Shown here one piece after another: positions 28,001 through 40,595 of a DNA stretch of 64,000 bases; positions within the stretch are counted from its first letter, which is position 1; every line of letters starts with the position of its first letter. The stretch covers positions 23,418,559 to 23,482,558 of the forward strand of contig OZ038435.1 of NCBI GenBank assembly GCA_964036275.1, given 5' to 3'. The notes beneath the pieces were generated by a model. It saw only the letters and a program-made list of their open reading frames with translations, ran no database searches and had not been told where the DNA came from. The position numbers were made by a program, and so were the translations under genes. This DNA is from Litoditis marina (lineage: Eukaryota; Nematoda; Chromadorea; Rhabditida; Rhabditidae).

Positions 28001-31000
28001 ATTTATTTTCAATGAGTAACATATTACTTCATGAAGGTAACGTATAATTTTCAATGAGTAACATATTACTTCATGAAGGTGACGTAACTTATAACTTCAT
28101 GAAGGTAACGTATAAGATGGTTTATCAACACTGGCCTACTACATTAAATCGGTCATGTTAAGACAATTACAATTATGTTCTCCCTGCGTGTACTAAGTCA
28201 CGTGTCTCGTGGGAAATTGGGAGAAACCTCGAGACATCAATTTATTTTCAATGAGTAACATATTACTTCATGAAGATAATGTATAAGATGGTTTATCAAC
28301 ACTGGCCTACTACATTAAATCGGTCATGTTAAGACAATTACAATTATGTTCTCCCTGCGTGTACTAAGTCACGTTTCTCGTGGGAAATTGGGAGGAACCT
28401 CGAAACATCAACTTATTCTCAATGAGTAACATATTACTTCACGAAGGTAACGTATAATTTTCAATGAGTAACATATTACTTCATGAAGGTGACGTATAAC
28501 ATGAAGGTAACGTATAAGATGGTTTATCAACACTGGCCTACTACATTAAATCGGTCATGTTAAGACAATTACAATTATGTTCTCCCTGCGTGTACTAAGT
28601 CACGTTTCTCGTGGGAAATTGGAAGGAACCTCGGGACATCAATTTATTTTCAATGAGTAACATATAACTTCATGAAGGTAACGTATAAGATGGTTTATCA
28701 ACACTGGCCTACTACATTAAATCGGTCATGTTAATACAATTACAATTATGTTCTCCCTGCGTGTACTAAGTCACGTGTCTCGTGGGAAATTGGGAGGAAC
28801 CTCGAGACATCAATTTATTTTCAATGACTAACATATTACTTCATGAAGGTAACGTATAAGATGGTTTATCAACACTGGCCTACTACATTAAATCGGTCAT
28901 GTTAAGACAATTACAATTATGTTTTCCCTGCGTGTACTAAGTCACGTGTCTCGTGGGAAATTGGGAGGAACCTCGAGATATCAATTTATTTTCAATGAGT
29001 AACATATTACTTCATGAAGGTAACGTATAATTTTCAATGAGTAACATATTACTTCATGAAGGTGACGTAACTTATAACTTCATGAAGGTAACGTATAAGA
29101 TGGTTTATCAACACTGGCCTACTACATTAAATCGGTCATGTTAAGACAATTACAATTATGTTCTCCCTGCGTGTACTAAGTCACGTGTCTCGTGGGAAAT
29201 TGGGAGAAACCTCGAGACATCAATTTATTTTCAATGAGTAACATATTACTTCATGAAGATAATGTATAAGATGGTTTATCAACACTGGCCTACTACATTA
29301 AATCGGTCATGTTAAGACAATTACAATTATGTTCTCCCTGCGTGTACTAAGTCACGTTTCTCGTGGGAAATTGGGAGGAACCTCGAAACATCAACTTATT
29401 CTCAATGAGTAACATATTACTTCACGAAGGTAACGTATAATTTTCAATGAGTAACATATTACTTCATGAAGGTGACGTATAACATGAAGGTAACGTATAA
29501 GATGGTTTATCAACACTGGCCTACTACATTAAATCGGTCATGTTAAGACAATTACAATTATGTTCTCCCTGCGTGTACTAAGTCACGTTTCTCGTGGGAA
29601 ATTGGGAGGAACCTCAGTTATGTTCTCCCTGCGTGTACAAAGTCACGTGTCTCGTGGGAAATTGGGAGGAACCTCGAGACATCAATTTATTTTCAATGAG
29701 TAACATATTACTTCATGAAGGTAACGTATAACATGAAGGTAACGTATAAGATGGTTTATCAATACTGGCCTACTACATTAAATCGGTCATGTTAAGACAA
29801 TTACAATTATGTTCTCCCTGCGTGTACTAAGTCACGTTTCTCGTGGGAAATTGGGAGGAACCTCGAGACATCAATTTATTTTCAATGAGTAACATATTAC
29901 TTCATGAAGGTAACGTATAAGATGGTTTATCAACACTGGCCCTACTCCATTAAATTGGTCATGTTAAGACAATTACAATTATGTTCTCCCTGCGTGTACT
30001 AATTCACGTGTCTCGTGGAAAATTGGGAGGAACCTCGAAACATCAACTTATTCTCAATGAGTAACATATAACTTCATGAAAGTAACGTAAGAGAAGGTTT
30101 ATCAACACTGGCCTACTACATTAAATCGGTCATGTTTAGACAATTACAATTATGTTCTCCCTGCGTGTTCTAAGTCACGTTTCTCGTGGGAAATTGGGAG
30201 GAACCTCGAGACATCAATTTATTTTCAATGAGTAACATATAACTTCATGAAGGTAACGTATAAGATGGTTTATCAACACTGGCCTACTACATTAAATCGG
30301 TCATGTTAAGACAATTACAATTATGTTCTCCCTGCGTGTACTAAGTCACATGTCTCGTGGGAAATTGGGAGGAACCTCGAGACATCAATTTATTTTCAAT
30401 GAGTAACATATAACTTCATGAAGGTAACGTATAAGATGGTTTATCAACACTGGCCTACTACATTAAATCGGTCATGTTAAGACAATTACAATTATGTTCT
30501 CCCTGCGTGTACTAAGTCACGTGTCTCGTGGGAAATTGGGAGAAACCTCGAGACATCAATTTATTTTCAATGAGTAACATATTACTTCATGAAGATAACG
30601 TATAAGATGGTTTATCAACACTGGCCTACTACATTAAATCGGTCATGTTAAGACAATTACAATTATGTTCTCCCTGCGTGTACTAAGTCACGTTTCTCGT
30701 GGGAAATTGGGAGGAACCTCGAAACATCAACTTATTCTCAATGAGTAACATATTACTTCACGAAGGTAACGTATAATTTTCAATGAGTAACATATTACTT
30801 CATGAAGGTGACGTATAACATGAAGGTAACGTATAAGATGGTTTATCAACACTGGCCTACTACATTAAATCGGTCATGTTAAGACAATTACAATTATGTT
30901 CTCCCTGCGTGTACTAAGTCACGTTTCTCGTGGGAAATTGGGAGGAACCTCAGTTATGTTCTCCCTGCGTGTACTAAGTCACGTGTCTCGTGGGAAATTG

Positions 31001-31388
31001 GGAGGAACCTCGAGACATCAATTTATTTTCAATGAGTAACATATTACTTCATGAAGGTAACGTATAAGATGGTTTATCAACACTGGCCTACTACATTAAA
31101 TCGGTCATGTTAAGACAATTACAAATATGTTCTCCCTGCGTGTACTAAGTCACGTTTCTCGTGGGAAATTGGGAGGAACCTCGAGACATCAATTTATTTT
31201 CAATGAGTAACATATAACTTCATGAAGGTAACGTATAAGATGGTTTATCAACACTGGCCTACTACATTAAATCGGTCATGTTAAGACAATTACAATTATG
31301 TTCTCCCTGCGTGTACTAAGTCACATGTCTCGTGGGAAATTGGGAGGAACCTCGAGACATCAATTTATTTTCAATGAGTAACATATAA
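25060..31388. repeat. Satellite block B, GTATAAGATGG subfamily with compound monomers
   Basis: Monomers here mostly read GTATAAGATGGTTTATC where block A has GTAAGAGAAGGTTTATC, and TTATTTTCAATGAG instead of TTATTCTCAATGAG. Partial monomer insertions create compound units. GACGTAACTTATAAC is at 26345, 26926, 28081 and 29064, and GACGTATAACATGAAGG is at 27336, 28491, 29474 and 30810. The shared spacings of 1155 and 983 bp in both series show a higher-order unit that differs by one monomer (172 bp) between copies. The last monomer is truncated at 31388, where the sequence changes to unrelated DNA. Confidence 0.85.
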
Positions 31389-34300
31389 GTAGTATACTAC
31401 CCCGGTTTTTGCACTGCCATACCCCCAAATTTGCAGATCCCATATACAGCGATAAATCTATTTTCTCACCCACCAGAATCATACATCGCTTCCCCCATTT
31501 TCACCGAATCACACATCTCATTCATTTTTGACTAGTTCACATATTTTTATAGAATAGTTGCTCCGTTAATACCCACCTGAAAGCTCATCCCTCGTGAATC
31601 ATATATCTTACCGGAACGAGGTTCACCTAATCTAATTCGACAAAACCACTGATTGAGTGAGACAGTTCGTTCATACAAGTTCGTATAGAAAGACGGGTTA
31701 ACAATTTTGATTATGAGTTTCTGATGGTTCATCTCAGCAATAGCATTCATTACTCAAACCTTTTCATTGTGAATTGACCCAATTTACAATTTTCTCACGG
31801 AAATATATTATCTCATTCATTTTCTCTTGATTTAACGTTCCAATAATACAGAGTTGTTTCACAACGCCGCCAATAAGGTTTGTCGCAATATTGATGAATT
31901 TCGTAAAAACGAGGAGAGCCGATGGGGTTGCGTCAGATAGATTCATTGGGTAAACTTTCTATGAGACTAATTCTTCAATAGACACAGTTCCAACACAATC
32001 TTAGTTTGAGTTCGAATGAAGCAATTACAGGAAATAGCATCAGATTATGAAACAATTACCTCTGAAAGGCTCACAAAAAGTTCAATTGTACCAGTTGCAG
32101 TTCATTGTGTCAATTGGAGGAAATAGGACAATTTCAGAAAAGTTACGATATTATCCACATGTAACTCAAATTTTGCAAACATTTTCGAATATCTATTCGA
32201 ATCTATTCGAGTTATTCCTGTTTGGTCTAATTACTCAAGGACTTATTCCATCTACCGCGGTCTGAAACGACTCAAGCCTTCAAAGATAAATATTATATAT
32301 TTTCCGAAACCCGTTCACGGCTTGTGTTCACAACTGGTTGAGCTTGTTTTATTCAAGCTCATTATTTTTTCGTGACTTAATTTCAATTTCTTAGTTTTTC
32401 TTCAAATTCATTTATATAGTAACAACATTTATAGAAAAAATCCACAAATACAACACAACAAGTTGTGAAAAGAAAATAGAAAGCTCCAAATAAATGAGAA
32501 GAACTAAGGCTGGTTTCGTCAGAAATCTCTCTCAACTGTACTCGAGGCAAATACACTCTGGCCGAAAACTTGAGTTCGCGTATCTGTAACTCTTTCTTTC
32601 CGTAAGTAAGGAAAGGATCAATCACAGCCGTTGGCCACGTCCCCAGTTTCGGTACTGACAGACGGTTGCGTTTTGAATAGACGAAAATCAGGATTACGAA
32701 AAGGACATTCGAAACTATGGAGTGGCAACCACCTGTCGTGTATTCTGCTGGAAAAGATCAGCGTACTGATTTCAGTAATATGGAAATCCTAAAAGACCCG
32801 CTCCGTTTGAAATTGAATTCGAAAATTCAGAATGGCAGCCAACGTTGGTTAATGCACCTATTGGAGATTAGCCTATAAACGTTTCCGCCTATAGCCTATA
32901 AAAGTTCAAGAGTTTTATCATGGAACCTATCAGTTTTCTGGATGTACATCAGGACGGAGAAGTAGTGTCAGTCGTGGACGACGACGAAGAAGGATGGAGC
33001 TCCGACTCGAGTTTCAATGAGGATGATTTATTCATACACGAATATGATAACTCGTTAGATAACTCGTTGATCGATTTTGTGTATGAACGTGAACACGAAG
33101 TAGATAATTCTCAGTAAATACTCATTCACGAAAATGTTGTGTTGATGAAATGACGAAACAAATAAATTTCTTGAAATAGTGCCTAGAATATTACGAATTT
33201 GGAGAACGTAGCTCGAAAGATGTAGTTTGGTGCTAGCACAGTGTTTTTCGGTGTTCTGGCCGCTACTAAGAGAGCCAGCTGCCAATCTCATAGGCTACTT
33301 ACTGTGTCGAAAAGAAGCAATGTAGGCGTAGAAATGAATCTTTTACACAGGGTAAGACACAAAATCACGAATGGACCGATGTGTCTTACACCAAGGCCAC
33401 AAACATAGTAAAACATAGTAGCAGATTCACTACTGTCGGAAATTTAGTGAACTACGATCAGTGAAATTCATCATCAATATTTCAGCAAATATTCACTGCC
33501 ACTTCAACATCAATTCAGTAACTGCAGTGTGATTTTTTACTACTGAAACGCTTGTACTACAACTTGAAGGGTCCGTTCCTCTTTATTTTAGAGGTTTGAG
33601 CTGATAAGTCCATTTTTTTAACATTAAAAACACTATAATTCATCTAGATGTCGACTTTTTGTCTTGAAAATGCGGCGTACGGGCGCGTCCTTTCGCATGT
33701 ACTGATAGACCAAGCTCACCTACGTACTAATTTTTCAAATTGTCTATAAAAATGCAATATATTTAGAACATTGCCAGAATTTCCGCAATCAGAGATTTGA
33801 CAAAAGGTTGGTACGTAAGATGGAAACAAAACAGTATTGAGAGATATAGGATTGCTGCATTACAGTGACCTTTTTCGCTTCTATTATTCTTATTCAATAG
33901 TGAGGTTTTTCCATCTGTCCGTGTATAAGTTCGGAAACTTCAATCTCAAAACATGATAAATGACTCTACCATTCACCGACAATTACTTGCATCGTACAAT
34001 ATAGAGATACGGTTCTTAGTACAAGCGTAAGTACACTATCACTATCTGAAAAAAATACTGAAATGTCATTAAATTATAACTAAACTTTCACTGAATCATC
34101 ACTAAATTATTGAAACGCCACTAAACACCACTTTTTACTAGACTATGGATAACCGTTCCATGTAAAAACTATCCTGTTTTTATGTCTCAACTGGGTAATC
34201 GAAAGATTTATGCCGTGTGCAAAAGGGGCACGAAAGTGGCCTTCATACGTTTTGGGCAGAGAACGCCATTATTGAAACGCATTTTTCTATAATCTCTTCA

Positions 34301-34563
34301 TGCATAATCCAATAATATATTCCTACATTTTTAGATAGGGCGGTAGTGTTTTCGAGATTTTTCCAACATTAACTATTTCGTTCAGCATAATTCTACTTGT
34401 TAGCGTACATACATTACGCTTCCACTCCAATCATTCGTTACGTCTTTTTTTCCTCTCAGATCCTTCGACCGTATTCGACTTCGTATCAAATCCGAAGTTG
34501 CTGTGAACTATTGAAAAATGTCAGACAAAGCTCCGTTAACAAAAACTACTACATTATATTTCA
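31389..34563. other. Unique A+T-rich spacer, no gene supported
   Basis: The sequence between the satellite edge and the palindrome shows only short open frames (up to about 80 codons) on both strands. I see no recognisable domain, no consistent splice-linked frames and no long repeat. The one compositional oddity is an acidic small open frame at 32920-33117, listed separately. Confidence 0.6.
32920..33117 (+). CDS. Small acidic open reading frame, doubtful
   Basis: This is a 65-codon frame from ATG to TAA whose product is strongly acidic (a VVDDDEEGW stretch, then NEDD, and a repeated DNS motif). Just upstream, between 32870 and 32900, the sequence CCTATA occurs three times, twice extended to CCTATAAA, which could be read as TATA-like. 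No homologue is recognised and no splice-linked exon is apparent. It could be chance. It is listed only because composition and frame are less random than neighbouring short frames. Confidence 0.15.
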   Translation: MEPISFLDVHQDGEVVSVVDDDEEGWSSDSSFNEDDLFIHEYDNSLDNSLIDFVYEREHEVDNSQ

Positions 34564-37500
34564 TATGAGATAAGTTTGGTAATGTGCGGTGGCTTAAATC
34601 ATTATTTGCCTTAGTTTCGCGTGCACTACTACTTTTGATATATTTTGTAAATGAAATCTATATTTCTTTCAATATTTCGAAACTATCGCGAAATTTGAAA
34701 AATAATTTTTAATGTATTTCGAAATTCGAAAAATCAATAATTATCTGAGATGATACATTTTCGTAAACTATCAAGGTCACAGGCACCGTAGCAAAGTCTC
34801 TTATAAAGGTCAGTTCCAAGCTGAACCTAATGGCGTGATCAACGTCCACTATATATACTCCGTTTCACCAATCGATGACTTTCTACAGTAATCTTTCGAA
34901 TATTCGAGGCTGTTTATCAGACAAACTTACAGATTCACTGTTTTCTAGGCTCGTTTTAACCAATCAGGAGAACAAAATCACAAAGTTTAAACTATTTTCA
35001 ATACCTAGAAGATATCAAAAATTTGCTTGAAAGATTCGCAAGCTTACTGTAGAGGGCTATTGTTGCGTGAAACAGACTATACCTACCTATTATACAGGCC
35101 ATTGGTAGCGAGCTCTCAATGCTTGATGGTATTGCACTTCTCAACTTTTTCTCTGCGTCAAAAAAAGTTTCGCATTTTTGCGCAGTTGTCAATTTGAGGG
35201 AAAATGTTGCGCTTTTATAACCACCGTTCGCGACAGCCCCCTGCATCGTTGAAAACCAGCCCTGTGGCAACCTGTTCTGATGTGTTGGTGGTGACTGAGG
35301 ATTATCGATTTTCTATGTTTTCGAAAAGAGCAAGCAAATGAGGTAAAATTAAGGAAAATTTCAGAGATTTAACACTATTTCTAAGATTTAACACACTCGG
35401 GTCCCCTCCCTTATGCTTGAACACAGAAAGCGGGCAACTATGTGGCCAGACTGTGATCAGGTCCTCAATCAAGGTGAACTCACTACTTTCACGACTTTTT
35501 TACGGTGCCAGGTCATAACTGGGTGACAGTGGTGACACACCGCAAGTGGGTACATGAACTGATAGTTCACCACATTGTAGACACGTATCGTTGGATTTAT
35601 TGTGAGAAATAAGAAAAGAACAGATGAAAAACGAAACGGAAACATTACTGTTGGCCTTTACAGACGCTACATTATTATTTTTTCTCTGTTTTTACAAGCA
35701 ATACAGTAATTTTCCCAGTCCAGAGCTATGTGTGCTGGATATCGAGGTAATTTTAATACTTCGAGTTAGTGACTCGAATTAAGTTTCCGTGGAAAGCGAA
35801 ACATTTATAAATTGTGCTTTCTTAACTTTGATGGTGATAAGTGAGACCGTGGTGACCAGATGAATTTGGATCCGGGGTGGATTTGCAGAACGCAACTGAA
35901 ACAGTGGAGAACTATTTTTTTTTTGGTGAGATGCCCATGCAAAACCTACAGCAAGCTGCCAATAAGCCTTCTTGGGAAATTTGAAAGATATCATACAGGG
36001 CAAACAATGTTGCTCTTTTCACAGCTGGTTTTGTATCGAGCTGGAAAAGGTCAACTCACATAACACATTTAATTATTGCAATAATGTGAATTCCCTCAGT
36101 GTACAATAAAAAATACTCATCCATAAAATTATCGCTTATGCAGAGTGATCAGCTCGTGCACGGGTACACCGTTGAGAAATACACGAAATTTATCGACACT
36201 CAATGAAAAATAGTCGAGTTTCGATTATTTAATTTCGGTATTCGATCATTGAGTATGATGCAAATGAAGCCTGCCAGCATATTTTGCACGAATACATGGG
36301 TTGGAGCCAGTTTTCGGTTGAAAGTATGCCAATCTACTCACACAATTAGTCGAATATCGAAACTTACGACAATTACACTAATCGGGCGGAACACCCCTAA
36401 TGAGTTTCATTCGATACGCATCACTTGAATTGTTTTACACCAGCGCTGCAAGTCATGTTGGACGAAAATGTTTCCATTTTTGCTTCAATAGGGCGAGATA
36501 TTGGTAATGTTGATTCCTTTGTAGTGCCTGAAACGATTCGTTTTGACGAGGTTGTAAAAATCCTTTCCTCTAAGGGGTTTTCTAGGGTGGCACAATGGTA
36601 TCGCGCAAGAAAGCGCGCCACAATGTCTCCCCCAGTGACGTCTGGTGACCCACCAGTGACACCAAGGGGTCACACAGCTGTGACACTTTCGAAATATTGA
36701 TTTCTCAAGTTTCGAAATTGAATCTCACAAAGAAAGGATAGATAAGGTTATTAAATTTCTTCCTCCAGACACCAGACACTTTCAAGTGGGCCAAGAAAGC
36801 CAATTGAAAACTCTTGAAAGCAAACATTTTTTTTACCCCGTCACTGGGAGAGTGGAGAGCAATTTCCGTAATGCTCATGACAGTTACAAAATGTGAATAC
36901 AGCATAATATAAATGGTTTGAAATACTGACATTGAGCTCTTCGTGAGTATCGTAAAGATCAAAGTACAAACAGTTGAAAAAAAAGATGTGTTCTGCAATA
37001 TATGTGCTAGAGTATATAAGTATGCTCAACTCTAGAAAAATAAGTTCATCTCTTGATAGATGTTATAGAGATTTCTGATGAGATAAGAAAAAAGCCTTCT
37101 ACCGCAAGTGCAAGGGAAGTAAAAAACTATCTTTACCCTATCACTGAGTACGATCACTTTCGAAATATCGATTTCATATAAAACGCAATAAATGACCGCG
37201 ACTTTAGCAAATGCGAAGACGCATGTGTTCACGTTTGACACGTTTAACACGTTTCGTCACTCTGCGAGATGTTCTAAGACCTCTTATTGAGGCCGCCCAG
37301 AATTCGTTTAGTTGGATTAGTTCATCAACTTGAGGGGCGAAAAATGACCATCCCATTCAAAAATATTGGAGAGACAGTGAATAATAGAGCGTGAAAGATG
37401 CACGCTAAAAATGGTAGAAATATTCTGCGACGAAGTTGCTAAGTTCACGGTCAAAAATACTGAAGTGAAAGTGAATATTACTCATGAAATATGCATGAGT

Positions 37501-37564
37501 GACGAAAAAACACGCTACAATAGCAGTCTTATCTGTTCGAAACTCCACTCAGTATGCTTTCGCG
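34564..37564 (-). repeat. Left arm of 3 kb inverted repeat (palindrome)
   Basis: This stretch is the reverse complement of 37595-40595, with each base p pairing with position 75159 minus p. Outer edge: the bases at 34564-34580 (TATGAGATAAGTTTGG...) pair with those ending at 40595, and the match stops beyond. Small differences exist, for example one C missing in the right arm near 38312 and an A/G change near 39470, so the arms are almost but not exactly identical. Only short frames are present, mirrored in both arms, and no transposase or other domain is recognised. Confidence 0.95.
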
Positions 37565-37594
37565 TGAGGGCCGCCCCCTACTACACAGCAGAGG
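37565..37594. repeat. Palindrome loop, GC-rich spacer
   Basis: The 30 nt loop lies between arms that end in an imperfect stem (CGCG with GCGCGAG). It contains GGGCCGCCCCCTACTACAC and is much richer in G+C than either arm. Nearly the same block recurs at 40596-40630 at the junction between the right arm and the third copy, so the loop appears to be part of the repeat unit rather than an accidental spacer. Confidence 0.85.
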
Positions 37595-40500
37595 CGCGAG
37601 GGCATACTGAGTGGAGTTTCGAACAGATAAGACTGCTATTGTAGCGTGTTTTTTCGTCACTCATGCATATTTCATGAGTAATATTCACTTTCACTTCAGT
37701 ATTTTTGACCGTGAACTTAGCAACTTCGTCGCAGAATATTTCTACCATTTTTAGCGTGCATCTTTCACGCTCTATTATTCACTGTCTCTCCAATATTTTT
37801 GAATGGGATGGTCATTTTTCGCCCCTCAAGTTGATGAACTAATCCAACTAAACGAATTCTGGGCGGCCTCAATAAGAGGTCTTAGAACATCTCGCAGAGT
37901 GACGAAACGTGTTAAACGTGTCAAACGTGAACACATGCGTCTTCGCATTTGCTAAAGTCGCGGTCATTTATTGCGTTTTATATGAAATCGATATTTCGAA
38001 AGTGATCGTACTCAGTGATAGGGTAAAGATAGTTTTTTACTTCCCTTGCACTTGCGGTAGAAGGCTTTTTTCTTATCTCATCAGAAATCTCTATAACATC
38101 TATCAAGAGATGAACTTATTTTTCTAGAGTTGAGCATACTTATATACTCTAGCACATATATTGCAGAACACATCTTTTTTTTTCAACTGTTTGTACTTTG
38201 ATCTTTACGATACTCACGAAGAGCTCAATGTCAGTATTTCAAACCATTTATATTATGCTGTATTCACATTTTGTAACTGTCATGAGCATTACGGAAATTG
38301 CTCTCCACTCTCCAGTGACGGGGTAAAAAAAATGTTTGCTTTCAAGAGTTTTCAATTGGCTTTCTTGGCCCACTTGAAAGTGTCTGGTGTCTGGAGGAAG
38401 AAATTTAATAACCTTATCTATCCTTTCTTTGTGAGATTCAATTTCGAAACTTGAGAAATCAATATTTCGAAAGTGTCACAGCTGTGTGACCCCTTGGTGT
38501 CACTGGTGGGTCACCAGACGTCACTGGGGGAGACATTGTGGCGCGCTTTCTTGCGCGATACCATTGTGCCACCCTAGAAAACCCCTTAGAGGAAAGGATT
38601 TTTACAACCTCGTCAAAACGAATCGTTTCAGGCACTACAAAGGAATCAACATTACCAATATCTCGCCCTATTGAAGCAAAAATGGAAACATTTTCGTCCA
38701 ACATGACTTGCAGCGCTGGTGTAAAACAATTCAAGTGATGCGTATCGAATGAAACTCATTAGGGGTGTTCCGCCCGATTAGTGTAATTGTCGTAAGTTTC
38801 GATATTCGACTAATTGTGTGAGTAGATTGGCATACTTTCAACCGAAAACTGGCTCCAACCCATGTATTCGTGCAAAATATGCTGGCAGGCTTCATTTGCA
38901 TCATACTCAATGATCGAATACCGAAATTAAATAATCGAAACTCGACTATTTTTCATTGAGTGTCGATAAATTTCGTGTATTTCTCAACGGTGTACCCGTG
39001 CACGAGCTGATCACTCTGCATAAGCGATAATTTTATGGATGAGTATTTTTTATTGTACACTGAGGGAATTCACATTATTGCAATAATTAAATGTGTTATG
39101 TGAGTTGACCTTTTCCAGCTCGATACAAAACCAGCTGTGAAAAGAGCAACATTGTTTGCCCTGTATGATATCTTTCAAATTTCCCAAGAAGGCTTATTGG
39201 CAGCTTGCTGTAGGTTTTGCATGGGCATCTCACCAAAAAAAAATATAGTTCTCCACTGTTTCAGTTGCGTTCTGCAAATCCACCCCGGATCCAAATTCAT
39301 CTGGTCACCACGGTCTCACTTATCACCATCAAAGTTAAGAAAGCACAATTTATAAATGTTTCGCTTTCCACGGAAACTTAATTCGAGTCACTAACTCGAA
39401 GTATTAAAATTACCTCGATATCCAGCACACATAGCTCTGGACTGGGAAAATTACTGTATTGCTTGTAAAAGCAGAGAAAAAATAATAATGTAGCGTCTGT
39501 AAAGGCCAACAGTAATGTTTCCGTTTCGTTTTTCATCTGTTCTTTTCTTATTTCTCACAATAAATCCAACGATACGTGTCTACAATGTGGTGAACTATCA
39601 GTTCATGTACCCACTTGCGGTGTGTCACCACTGTCACCCAGTTATGACCTGGCACCGTAAAAAAGTCGTGAAAGTAGTGAGTTCACCTTGATTGAGGACC
39701 TGATCACAGTCTGGCCACATAGTTGCCCGCTTTCTGTGTTCAAGCATAAGGGAGGGGACCCGAGTGTGTTAAATCTTAGAAATAGTGTTAAATCTCTGAA
39801 ATTTTCCTTAATTTTACCTCATTTGCTTGCTCTTTTCGAAAACATAGAAAAATCGATAATCCTCAGTCACCACCAACACATCAGAACAGGTTGCCACAGG
39901 GCTGGTTTTTAACGATGCAGGGGGCTGTCGCGAACGGTGGTTATAAAAGCGCAACATTTTCCCTCAAATTGACAACTGCGCAAAATGCGAAACTTTTTTT
40001 GACGCAGAGAAAAAGTTGAGAAGTGCAATACCATCAAGCATTGAGAGCTCGCTACCAATGGCCTGTATAATAGGTAGGTATAGTCTGTTTCACGCAACAA
40101 TAGCCCTCTACAGTAAGCTTGCGAATCTTTCAAGCAAATTTTTGATATCTTCTAGGTATTGAAAATAGTTTAAACTTTGTGATTTTGTTCTCCTGATTGG
40201 TTAAAACGAGCCTAGAAAACAGTGAATCTGTAAGTTTGTCTGATAAACAGCCTCGAATATTCGAAAGATTACTGTAGAAAGTCATCGATTGGTGAAACGG
40301 AGTATATATAGTGGACGTTGATCACGCCATTAGGTTCAGCTTGGAACTGACCTTTATAAGAGACTTTGCTACGGTGCTGTGACCTTGATAGTTTACGAAA
40401 ATGTATCATCTCAGATAATTATTGATTTTTCGAATTTCGAAATACATTAAAAATTATTTTTCAAATTTCGCGATAGTTTCGAAATATTGAAAGAAATATA

Positions 40501-40595
40501 GATTTCATTTACAAAATATATCAAAAGTAGTAGTGCACGCGAAACTAAGGCAAATAATGATTTAAGCCACCGCACATTACCAAACTTATCTCATA
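37595..40595 (+). repeat. Right arm of 3 kb inverted repeat
   Basis: Reverse-complement partner of 34564-37564. It contains a cluster of GTCAC/GTGAC words at 38474-38524 and several TTCGAAAT words. Short frames of 60-97 codons are copied in all three repeat units but show no domain, so they are read as chance frames in repeated DNA. An old non-autonomous mobile element is possible, but I see no clear terminal repeat with a target duplication. Confidence 0.9.

Larger units (their letters stand above)
1..31388. repeat. 171 bp satellite DNA array (about 180 monomers)
   Basis: Every monomer carries the same landmarks in order: TTATTCTCAATGAGTAACAT, CTTCATGAA, TATCAACACTGGCCTAC, AAATCGGTCATGTT, GACAATTACAATTATG, TCCCTGCGTGTACTAAGTC, CGTGGGAAATTGGGAGGAAC. 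The landmark TTATTCTC falls at 1, 172, 343 and 514, so the period is 171 bp. Monomers differ by a few substitutions and small indels, and stop codons close all frames. The array begins before the window and ends sharply at 31388, inside a monomer. The length matches nucleosome-scale satellites such as primate alpha satellite, but no homology to those is claimed. A centromeric, pericentromeric or heterochromatic role is inference from size and organisation alone. Confidence 0.98.

Noticed and set aside
1..31388. CRISPR array
   Set aside because: The whole 171 bp period is conserved, there are no variable spacers between short repeats, and the rest of the window is eukaryotic.
1..31388. Telomeric or rDNA repeats
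   Set aside because: No TTAGGC runs and no rRNA-like conserved segments are seen in the monomer.
1..31388. CENP-B box in the satellite
   Set aside because: No monomer has the TTCG...CGGG spacing. The length match to alpha satellite alone is not homology.
31547..31946. Two minus-strand frames of 60 and 67 codons as exons of a gene
   Set aside because: The frames have no recognisable domain, no clear splice pair joins them, and no further exon follows.
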